Shown one piece after another: positions 14,832-25,664 of a stretch of DNA of 64,000 bases. Origin of the DNA: Trachythela sp. YZ-2020 (taxonomy: Eukaryota > Cnidaria > Anthozoa > Malacalcyonacea > Clavulariidae); contig JADLSH010000254.1 of NCBI GenBank assembly GCA_016169945.1, positions 310,001 to 374,000 of the forward strand, read 5' to 3'. Numbering within the stretch: position 1 is the stretch's first letter; every line of letters starts with the position of its first letter. The position numbers and the translations under genes are program-made. The notes below the pieces were generated by a model that was not told where the DNA came from, made no database searches, and saw only the letters and a program-made list of their open reading frames with translations.

Positions 14832-17800
14832 ATGTGGAATACACTGCTTTATTTGATATCAGCTGTATTACAGGTAAGAGCAAGCCTACGCAATCTGATT
14901 ATTTCCCAGATTTAAGAATTAAATCTATACGATTAATTGTTATTTACTTCTATTTTTTTGCAATAGATCTACACAGCTTCAAGCATCAAGCCAGGTATGC
15001 AGTTTTACTAAATATTTTGTACATGTTAAGATAAGGTTAGAACGTCGTTATGCGAATTGCGCTCGCGCTGTGCGGCTTTTATCAGAGAAAGGTGTAGGAT
15101 TATCCCCGGGCAAAAATGCATGCGAAACCAACTAAAAGAATAGAATAAGCAATTTTCAAACACATTAAAACCTTGATTACTTGCGATTAATTCTTGTGAG
15201 AGTTTAAAGGAAGATTACTGCATGTAAGTAACGACGTTTATATAAAGTCCTTTTGTCGTAAAACGTTGAATAATGTATTCGGTTTCCTATTCTGGCAACT
15301 TGTAACAATTCTCGACCTTTTGCGAGCCAAAAATTTAACGACATTTAATTCGCGTGCACTAGCAACCAATTTCGTGGCGTGCGATTTCAAAAATGAGAAG
15401 CATTTGTAATTTGCGTCATTAGGAAGACAATAATTTCGACCAATATATTCGAAGGTCGTTAGAGTTGAGAACTTCGAGTTAGAAGTTTAAGTAATCTATT
15501 ACCATTTTTAAGGGAGCCCAAATCAAGTGCGAATCTATGTATAAAGTATTTTAAAAGTACGTTAATGTGTTAGTTTCTGTAAAAAAACCTTCTTCTGGAA
15601 AAAATAAATATCGGTGCACAATGTTAGAACGCAACGATACTTAGTAATATTGAGAATGTTATTAGAAACAGCAAACAAATCTAATATAATATGTTAAGAG
15701 TAGTTATATATGGAAACGTCTAAGCGAGCCAAGCTACGCCTTAATGCCTTTAACTCTCATTGCCGTACGCTAATGAGGGTATAATCTCACGAGCCGTAGA
15801 CGTATATTCGCGCTTTTTCGGCAGATCAAACCGCAAACGATACAAAAACGGGCATTATATTGTTACAAAGTTACAACTCTATGTCAAATAGGTGAGTCGT
15901 ATAGCCGTTATAGGCTAAGCACTTTGGAAATTCCTAAAGCATTTTGACCACAATTGGAATTTTTCAAAACACGGATCGTTGAAATAGAGTCAAAACAATA
16001 CAGTCGAAGTCACGAAGGTTTTTACAAGTTAACTGCGGCATTCTAGACCGGAATGCAATATAGAATTTCCTCAGATGCAATTATGCAATAGCTGTGAATA
16101 TTAGACAAGTATTTGTTAAGTCTATTGTGCAATAATCTTGCATTAATGTTGTAAGAATTACACTGAATTACAAAGAAGTTTCGAAAGTTAATAAAATGCC
16201 ATTTTTCTTAGTTGGGAAACAAGGATAAGGAACTTAACTTGATTTCTTATATTCTTCCGCGTTCGTAATTTACTTATTTCCCGCCAACGCCGGATGATAA
16301 TACATCCGTCAAAATTGTTCAGAGCATACGAGGCTTATCTTTACGAGGCTTAAATCATCTGGCGTTATTCAGTTTACAAGTTCTTTTGCTCATGCCGTAT
16401 AGGAGAAAATAACGAAAACGTTTTCTTTGAAAAAGGGTCTCACTTTAAAACACGAGCAAGTTTTCCTTCTCGGCCATACATACCCGACAAAGTTTTCCTT
16501 GTTTGAAAGCTAGCACAGCTGAAAAGTCAATGAAACTTGTAAGAGAACGAAAACTTGTCAGTCAATTGCGCTATTGAGCAATCATAATCAATGACAATGC
16601 GGTGTGTTACCTAAGTCTTGTTGTGATGTAACCATTATAGATCGAAGTAAGTACTTAATAGAACTCGGAAGTATAATGTAGTTCTTCAGAATGGGGTTCC
16701 GTTCCCCCTCAAATTATTATAATAGCCAAGTCTGTGGCCAAGGCTTAACGGTCTTCCATAGAAGGCGCGCAAAATTATTGTCTATATTTTGACGCCATAA
16801 TGCAGCATTAACGTTTTAAACCAATCCTAAACAGTTTCACAATTTTACGAATGGTGAATAAAATCATCTGGACACAATTGAATCGATTATAGAGACCCTT
16901 TAAGGAAATATATTCGGAATTTTAGTCACGTCTGGGTAGATTTTTGAAAGAATCTTTAGCATGTAAGATTGCAGGGGAGGGTTGGAGGTGTGACAGTTAG
17001 ATATAATAATCGTAGACATGTGCGCATGCGCGTTACTCAAAGAGGCAATATTTGTGGATAGTCACTGTAGATCGTATTGACCCTGCAGTCCATCGCCGTA
17101 TAACCTCTCGAGTATTATTTAGCATTGCATATTCTAAATAAATCGAAACTTTTTGGTCCTTCGTTAAACGAAGCATATTTATAAAGAAACACGCGACGTG
17201 ATATTTCTTTCTTGGCATATGAGAGTTTTATTGCCCATGGACATCGAATATTTAGAAGAAAGCTTTTAATCAAAATAGCCTGACAAGTTAATTTTCATGC
17301 ATTCCCCAAGATCGTAAAACAAAAATAAAAGAGCATATCTATTCAAGAAACATTTCTAACTTCAACTTCACTTCATTGAAACGAATACTTACGATAAAAT
17401 GGTAACGGTTATCAAATTAGTTTAACAGACCGCTTTCAGCTAATTCTCGACTCTTCCAAAAATGTTTACTCAAGTTTAAACGCAGCTATCTCGGTCAATA
17501 TTGCATGAAAATGCACATGGCATATATCACAATTTAAGTTAGATATCGCTGAATGCAAAGCAACTTGTTTAAGTGTAATAGCTCGTTTAGTTTTTAAGTT
17601 ATACTAAATCAAACAGGCAAACTTATTTTTGTGCCACCCGGTATCACATAACCCAAGGTTAATAAATTTAATGAGCGGTATTAATGAAGTACTAATGTAC
17701 TACCGGTACTATAGGTCTAGCTTTGATAAATATAGGTCTAGCTTTGATAAATATACGTCTAGCTTTGATAAATATAGGTCTAGCTTTGATAAATATAGTT

Positions 17801-20800
17801 CTAGCCTGAAAACAAGGTGCAAGCAGAGCCGTAGAACTTCTAGGTGGATATAACGCCCAAAAAACCTCAAAATTTTGGCATTTTTGTTTGATTAAATTCT
17901 AGTCTCATAAACGGCTATTTGAAAAATAACGTACGCTATAAACTAACTTTGTTCCCAAAAAATCAAATTACTATATACGTTCTGTAGAAAACCTTAATTC
18001 ACGTTTCAACTTTAGAAAACTTTGCGTTAAAACCAGGGCAAAATTCGACAAAAAATTATTCACCTTGGGAAACCAAAGACGCTTATGTTTCCAAGGGTGA
18101 GCAAACAGATTTTCAGATGTTTCTGCAACGATGTTGTCCAGTTTGTCCAAGGCTGTCTTCCGTCAATGATTTACTGTTTAAGATACTTTACAATGAGTCT
18201 ACACACAAATTTCTGTAACTGCCCCCCCCTCGCCTCCTATAAACTATAGCCCACAATCTTCCTACGAAAATTTTTGCCTAAAATTTTTGTCCAAAATTTT
18301 CATTGCGTGCGCTGCGTTATAAATGCATTAATGCGGTTTAATTTCAATTAAAAACGACAAACCACCGAGCTTTCTAGCAAAGAAACTGCGTCATAATAGT
18401 AATTGAGCGCACTAGTTATTAAATTGTGTAATAGAAGACTACATGGCTTTTGTCACAATGCATGAACTTTACTCAGATTAAATATATGCCTTCCCGTTAA
18501 ACTTTTCTACTAAATGGTTTCTTGGATACAAAATAAAAACAGCTGGTTAGCAACCAGAAACTGGTACTAATGTATCGGTTGCATCAATTGCGACAGAACA
18601 CCTGGGAGTGTTAATTCTATTTGTATAAGTTCGGTATAACATTTGATAACTAAAGGTATTCCACAAACAAAAACATACACTGACTCACAACGCCCTAACC
18701 AATCGAATGAACTAAGAAAGAACACAAGACATATTATATTACTCGCTCCACTTTCCTGCATGAGTTCTGTACAACATCAGACTACTTTATGGTAGCCCAT
18801 AGGCCATATTATATATTCTTAACTCGGCAGTGAGTTCTGTACAACATTAGATCACTATAGGATAGTCTACAATCAAGAAAGAAGAATTAGGGTACCCTAC
18901 ATTCAAGAACATGTACTACCTCTGCATGATCTAACCACGCTTAACTTACAAAGACTTAACAGTGCTCACACATCAGTTCTGCACAACATTATATAATATT
19001 AGGTAGCGCGCATATATTTAGAAGCATGTACTAAATTTAACTTAGCAGTGGGTTTTATGTATGAACAACATTTTCTTTTTTTCGCTCCAAACAGGAAGGC
19101 CGAAAAGCAGATGTGAAAAATGGCGCATAGAGAGTTTCCAAGTGCCTTTTAGCTATGTACCATCATGTAATATAGATGGAACATTCGCTACAAGACAGTG
19201 TCATTTCACGTTGCAACGAATATTGTGTTGGGAAGTTGACAAGCTTGGCTATTCAACCGGACAACAAAAGACGCCTTATGTACTTCCAAGTACGAAGCAC
19301 AGCACAGATCAACAAAAAACAAGAACCTTACAACCGATGACGAATGATGCCAGCGCATTAACCTATCGGTTCGGATATACAAAATCAGATAGTACAACGG
19401 AGAACGAGATTGTTGAAACAATACCTGAGTTTACGAAAACACAACCACCAATAAGTAAGGATTTCATATTACTACAAAAGGTCGCACTCCTCCTACAAGG
19501 TGGTGGTGACATAGTGGTTAGTGCATGTGCAGTTGTCCGATGGTAAATATGCCTCAGTCGTGTGTGAGAAAACTAGAAGAGTGCTTCAAGTTTGACTCTA
19601 CCAAACACCTCAGATTCCCTCCCGGTACTTCACTTTCATCCTGTAGTAACACTGAACCAATAAAGGAAGGCCCTTTCTGGCATTCTCGACCTCTAGGGTT
19701 AACAGTTAAGAACTGATAGAGCTATCCAGTATAAATAAAGTTAGTTTAGTTTAGATTTCCTCCTGTAGTAACACTGGATCAATAAGGGATGACCCTTACT
19801 GGACCTCTAGGGAGAACAGTTTATAACTGATAGAGCTATCCAGTATAAATAAAGTTAGTTTAGTTTAGGTTTCCTCATGTAGAAACACTAGATCAATAAG
19901 GGATGACCCTTACTGGACCTCTAGGAAGAACAGTTTAGCGAAGGCCTCTTGTCTCGAGCTATATTCTAACTCAACTTTTTGTTATATTTTCTATAGCTAC
20001 AAAACCTTTGACAAAATGTGAAAGATTGAGAAAGCGTAGACTGACGCAGATGCGTCTGGGACAACGCGTCCCAACATGCACTCAAGACGGACATTTCCAG
20101 CGAGAGCAATGTAATGTCGACAAAACAAAATGCTGGTGTGTTGGGAAAACTGGGAAAAGAATTCCGGGGACCAAAGTCCGCCATCAATTCCCAAACTGCT
20201 ACCCAGGTATGTAAATACATCGTTCGCCTTGTGATTATACTTAGACAGACGATCCGTCAGAGGAATCGTCCAAGGAGAGCAGTTTATAACTGATAGAACT
20301 ATACAGGTTAAATAAAGTTAGTTTAGTTTACGTTTCCTCCTGTAGTAACACTGGAACAATAAGAGATGAATCTTACTGGACCTCTAGGGAGAGCAGTTTA
20401 TAACTGATAGAGCGATCCAGTATGAATAAAGTTAGTTTAGTTTAGGTTTCCTCCTGTAGTAACACTGAATCAATAAGAGATGACTCTTACTGGACCTCTA
20501 GTGAGAACAGTTTAGAACAGATAGAACTATCCAGTATAAATAAAGTTAGTTTAGTTTAGGTTTCCTCCTGTAGTAACACTGAATCAATAAGAGATGACTC
20601 TTACTGGACCTCTTGGGAGAACAGTTTAGAACTATCCAGTATAAATAATGTAAATTTAGTTTAGGTTTTCTCCTGTAGTAAGACTGGATCAATAAGGGAT
20701 GACTTTTACTGGGCCTCTTAGGAGGACAGTTTAGAACTGATAGAGCTATCCAGGATTTCTATCCAGTATAGATTAAGATAGCTTAAGTTTCGTTAAATGA

Positions 20801-23403
20801 AGAAAATATCGTAAATGCTAATCTTCATGTCCAGGGGTTTGTGGCAAGAGATTTGGAAAGCATCGATCTAGACAACGCCGTGTTGTAGGAGGACGAGAAT
20901 CAGACCCAAACACATGGCCTTGGCAGGCTTTGGTATTGTTCAGTGATCCCAAGCATATCTGTGGCGCAACTCTTATTAAGAGAAACTGGCTTATCACTGC
21001 TGCAAGTTGCTTTGGTAAGAGATGACTGTTGTTTATTAATGACATATTCATATATTTGCGATTGAAAAAGCGACTAAAGTTGAGCACAGAATAGACCGCA
21101 CTCCAATTACATGAAGATGAGCATACACAGACCCTCATTTTAATCATACTTAAAAGTATCCGAATGCAAAAGACGTAACTCTTGTATCAATGCTGTTTCA
21201 ACAACTTGTTATCAGGATGTGTTCGCACTGCTTGTTCCCAGCTTGTTGACAAGTTGTCAACGGCTTGTTGAAATCTTACTACAAGGTGTTGACTCAACAG
21301 ACTTGTTACAAGTTGTTCCAACAACTTGTTATCGTCCTGCAATTCAACAACGTGTTAACAAGCTGTAAATGACAACCGTGTAGCAATTTGAAAAAATGAC
21401 AACATTGTTATAATTTGTTGACAATCTCGCTACAAGTCTGTTGCGAACAAATCTAAGCAGACAAATCCTGGAAAGATCCCCAACCATTGATCAGTCCAGG
21501 CTGTCCAGCCCTGCAGATCACCTTAATGTGCTTACTCCACGAGCATCACTGAGGTATCCCTTACTATACTAATATCCTAGCAATATAGAAAACGTTTATG
21601 ACATGGTCATTCTCTTTCGCACAGATAATTTTCCCAAGAGAAAGTCTGAATGGAATGTGAAACTTGGAGTCCACAAGTTAAACTCAAGTGATGATGAGAA
21701 ACTGAGTGTTGAGGCAATACATATCCATCCAAAGTATAAACAAGGAAATAAAACACACCCAGGAGATTACGATGTTGGTAAGTCTACTATTTCACAATCT
21801 AACACCACAATTAAGTACAGTAAAGACATCGCCTCATGTAAGAAGAATGCTTCCAGTTTGACTCCACCAAACACCAGAGGTATTCTCCGGGTACTCCGGT
21901 TTCCTCCTGTAGTAACGTTGGACCAATGTGGAACGGATCTTACTGGATTTCTAAGGAGAACACGGTTTAGAACTGATGAACTGATCCAGTATAATCGAAG
22001 TTTAGTTAGTTTAGGATCTCTCATGAAGGAAAAATATGCCAAAACGGAATTTCCCTTTCTGAACCTCTAGGGAGAACAGTTTAGAACTGACAGAGCTATC
22101 AAGGATAAATAAAGTTAGTTTAGTTTAGGTTTCCGACCTCTAGGGAGAACAGTTTAGAACTGACAGAGCTATCAAGGATAAATAAAGTTAGTTTAGTTTA
22201 GGTTTCCTCCTGTAGTAACACTGGATCAATTAGGGAGTGACTCTTTAATTCTGAACAATTAAGGAGAAGCTCTCCAGTATAAATAAAGTTTGTCTTTTTA
22301 GTGAGATTTCGTCCTGTAATAACAATGAAATAATAAGGGATACTCTACAGAGAACAGTTAAGGTAGAACTGCAAGAGCTATCTAGGATTTTAGTTAAGCT
22401 TAGTCAATGTAAGGACTCCCCCGTCAGTATTGCCAATTCCGACAACACTACCACTACGAACCACTACTAATCAATGTTGTCTATATTTCAGCTTTATTGC
22501 AAGTCTCAAGTTCTGCCAGGATTCCTCGCATCATAATGCCACTGTGTTTGCCCGACAAAATTGATTTCTACAAGCCAGGAGCAAGGTGCACAATCACCGG
22601 GTGGGGACATACTTCGTATAATGGATCACTTTCAAGAGTACTCAGAGAGGCCTGGGTTGACTTAGTCCCGCTCAATGAATGCAATTCAGAAAAGTAAGCA
22701 AATATTAAACTAACAATTCTAAACAGTTCTCCTTAAAGTTTCAATAATAGTCATCCCTCGCTGGTCAAGTCTTATTACCAGAGGAAATCTAAACTACACT
22801 AACTTTATTTATACTGGATAGCTCTATAAGTTCTAAACTGTTCTCCCTAGAGGTCCAGTAAGGACCACCCCTTATTGATTGTTGTCCCTTAGCTAGAGGT
22901 CCAGTAAGCCCTAAACGACCGAATATTACTACACGAGGAAACCCGGAGAAAACCTGTGGTGTTTGGTAGAGTCAAACTGGAAGCATTCTTCTCAAATGTG
23001 AGGTGAAATTATAATCAGACAACTGCATATTGCAGGAATCAAACATTGGTCGCAGAAGTGAAACGCACGTGCACTAACCAGTGTGCCAACCTTTACATTA
23101 TGAAAATATATATCTCTGTCTAGTTTATTCAGTCATACTGACTCAAACTTATTATTTTCTTTACCTAGATCTTACAATGGCGCCATCAATGATAGATTTA
23201 TGTGCGCTGGTTACAAGGAAGGTGGAATGGACGCATGTCATTTTGACACTGGCGGACCGCTGGCTTGTCCTATCCAGGGCGGCGTTTGGGCGTTGGCTGG
23301 CATCGTCAGCTGGCGACGGTCATGCGCACAACCGTTCAAATATGGCGTGTACACCAATGTCCATGAGGTGAAACCATGGATTGAACAAATTATCAAGCGA
23401 TGA
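14832..23403 (+). CDS. Secreted thyroglobulin type-1 / catalytically dead trypsin-like protein, 8 exons, 469 aa
   Basis: Exons 14832-14873, 14967-14994, 19095-19454, 19997-20206, 20835-21014, 21625-21777, 22492-22693 and 23169-23403 join in one frame. Residues 1-20 form a signal peptide (MWNTLLYLISAVLQ...). A first thyroglobulin type-1 domain (~30-85) is degenerate: the usual CWCV is CWEV. A second (~151-210) is complete, with CTQDGHFQREQC and CWCV. The linker ends RSRQRR before VVGG (230), a furin-like site at the trypsin activation position. In the trypsin domain the His box reads TAASCF, with Ser271 for the catalytic His. Asp323 (DYDVAL) is kept. The Ser box reads DACHFDTGGPL, with Thr419 for Ser and Phe417 for the oxyanion-hole Gly. 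Asp413 of the specificity pocket remains. It is best read as a non-catalytic serine protease homologue that may bind rather than cut. AATAAA lies at 23536. Confidence 0.88.
14995..19094. other. Long intron 2 of the protease-homologue gene
   Basis: No coding frame of note. Holds the 21-bp repeat at 17711-17805 and a loose repeat of AGTTCTGTACAACAT near 18770-18990. Confidence 0.6.
17711..17805 (+). repeat. 21-bp tandem repeat, about 4.5 copies
   Basis: Unit ATAGGTCTAGCTTTGATAAAT with one-base changes (ACGTCT, AGTTCT). It sits in an intron. Confidence 0.95.
19499..19940 (+). mobile_element. SINE with tRNA-like head and ~2.5 units of the 114-bp repeat
   Basis: The tRNA-like head (GACATAGTGGTTAGTGCATG) begins only about 45 bp after the exon 3 donor of the protease-homologue gene. 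It is followed by TTTGACTCTACCAAAC and then 114-bp units, all forward. Confidence 0.75.
20265..20775 (+). repeat. 114-bp repeat array, about 4-5 units
   Basis: Forward units in intron 4 of the protease-homologue gene, marked by GATAGAACTATCCAGTATAA and TTTCCTCCTGTAGTAACACT. Confidence 0.9.
21190..21460. repeat. Degenerate palindromic repeat of AACAACTTGTT / AACAAGTTGT blocks
   Basis: Short blocks such as TTCAACAACTTGTTATC and GACTTGTTACAAGTTGTTCC recur in both orientations. A related block lies near 54930-54980 and 58190-58220. Intronic. Confidence 0.7.
21860..22400 (+). mobile_element. SINE body with 114-bp repeat units
   Basis: Begins with TTTGACTCCACCAAACACC and contains several forward, partly deleted 114-bp units. 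It lies in intron 6 of the protease-homologue gene. Confidence 0.75.
22705..23090 (-). mobile_element. SINE with about 1.5 units of the 114-bp repeat, reverse
   Basis: Minus-strand copy with units at 22705-22920 and the SINE body and head to about 23090 (GTGTTTGGTAGAGTCAAAC). It lies in intron 7 of the protease-homologue gene. Confidence 0.75.
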
Positions 23404-23535
23404 ACCCAGGTCACCCCTTCACCATCTCGCACCACATGTGCCACACGCGTGTATGTCACGCACACGCGTGGGGTTTGCCACGCACACGAAGGATACGAGT
23501 TAAGCACTGGAGAGTTTGGACAAAATTAATTTATA

Positions 23536-23541
23536 AATAAA
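23536..23541 (+). terminator. Polyadenylation signal AATAAA of the protease-homologue gene
   Basis: Lies 133 bp after the stop at 23403, the only good AATAAA nearby on this strand. Confidence 0.6.
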
Positions 23542-25664
23542 GTTGCGTATTTTTATCGCACGATAAATAACGAGGACAGCACGTGTTCTGTTGGCACATT
23601 AGGCGGGTTAGCCACGTGATTAATACATGTAAAAACCATGAACACTTTCAGTCGTATTAGTTTGCTTTAATTAAGCCTCGCTTTCAAGATATATATTAAT
23701 ACTTATATATATATATATATATATGTGGGTTTTACTAAGAGGGAGAGTGCAGCATATGGTGGTCAACTCTGAAAGGAAAGACAGTTATCAGAGTGACTAA
23801 ATTGTTCACTCTATGTATTGACGTTGTGTTTGGTGGTAAATACATGTCATGGAAACATTTCGCATCTTTGCCCACTCCCATAAGTGTCAATACATTGGAA
23901 GTTGACTACAGTGTGCAGCACGATATAAAATGCTTAGTGAGACTCATCGATAGAATGTAAAGTGCTTAGAAACTCCTTGGAAATACAATAAGACTCATTA
24001 TCTATGTTGGTTTAGGTTTATGAAAAAATATGATCGGTTCATCGTCAAGTGTGTATTTTATATTTTCGCCCAACCAACCAATAGCAATGCTTTAGTCAAA
24101 TTACCTATCCGTGGCATTATACAATGGTCAATTTTAAACATTGCTATTGGTTGGGTGGGTGAAAAAACTGCACAATACACACATGGCGTTAAGCGACCAT
24201 ACCATATTTTTGTATAAACGTAAACAAACATATATAATGAGTTCTATTATATCTCTATCGAGTGTCATTTTCTAAGCCTTTTTATTCTATTGCCTATGGT
24301 ACGACCTTGTTTACTATTCTATCGGTTCAAAGAAAGCTTATCAAGTCCTACGTTTGTTAATTTCTTTCATTACCATTCATGTACTGGACCAAAGTGCGGG
24401 CAAATAAAACACCATACCATCTACATCATTCATTATAAATGCAGCAAATATGTTAAATTTAATTACTAATTGGGTTACTAATTACTAATTAGATTACTAA
24501 TTAGATTACTAATTACGAATTGTATATTATTATGTAACAACTGCCCATACATACGTTTTGTACACGCGACTTGAATAATTGTAATTATTAATACGTTATA
24601 TTAAGATTATGATAATTAATTAACAAATACATATCTATAGCTGAAGTTCTTGAAACGTTAATTTTAAATATCGTTGTTCTTATAGAGTAACCGCTGTATT
24701 GTCTATAAAAATATGCTTGTAAAAATTACTAACTATTATTAATCTGTAGTATTAGAGCTATATAATACAGACTTCTGAAATCTACAGTTTGAAACTATAG
24801 CATTTTACAGCACAAAAAATACAGTATTTAAATACAAAAATAAATAGAGTTCCTAACATAGCTGGCAATATAATATATTGCCTATAATAGAACCACTTTT
24901 TCTTGGTGAAAGAGACCACATAATTTAAGGCAATAATTTTACAATTGTATTGCAGTACAAAAGCACGTATTGAGTTGTAATAGTATGTTAGTACGTTAAA
25001 TGTCTATTTATATATGTAGTTTTTTTATGTAGAGAGAAATAACTGCACAATATTTAATGGATTTTTTTTATGATATTCTTGCATGACATTTGCTCTTGAA
25101 GAGCTCTGACATTGCCTTGTATGTACATGGTAAAATAAATGGAAATTATTTGTCACATGCGGCGCACAAGAGCATACTAGAGTTAAGGGAGCGCCGAGGG
25201 TCTATGAGAGCACGATATTTTGAGATATTTCGACAGAAGAGACAAGCTGGGTGTTGATACTCATCAGACACTCTTAAAAAATCGTCGCATGAGTTCAAAG
25301 CTCGAGTTCAAACATAATATGAGGACGAGATATTTCGACATATAAGTGGAAAGTAGAAGAGACAAGCTGAGTGTTGATACTCATCACGTACTCTTAAAAA
25401 ATCGTCGCATGAGTTCAAAGCTCGAGTTGAAGTATAATATGAGGACCTATTACGGCCGAGGTTTATATTATCCGCCGAAGTCAAAGATCATATTTTATCA
25501 GATTATGCAGAACGCGAACAGAATCGTAGCATATTCCAATTCAATAATTCAAAACCAGTTTGACATTGTGGCGTATACATGTAAATATATAAAAATTATT
25601 CACTGACCTTCCAAACTCATCACAAAGAAGCATTTTGTGACAGAAGGTAGATTCTCCATTGCTG
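23542..25664. other. Intergenic region between convergent genes
   Basis: Holds an (AT)n tract at 23701-23724, a short ATTACTAATTAGATTACTAA repeat at 24474-24530, and a direct duplication of about 115 bp (25215-25327 and 25328-25445, sharing AAAAAATCGTCGCATGAGTT). An 86-codon frame crosses the duplication; I do not regard it as a gene. Confidence 0.5.

Noticed and set aside
25346..25606. 86-codon plus-strand frame over a duplicated 115-bp block
   Set aside because: Half of it is the direct repeat and the rest has no recognisable content. No splice or promoter signals support it.
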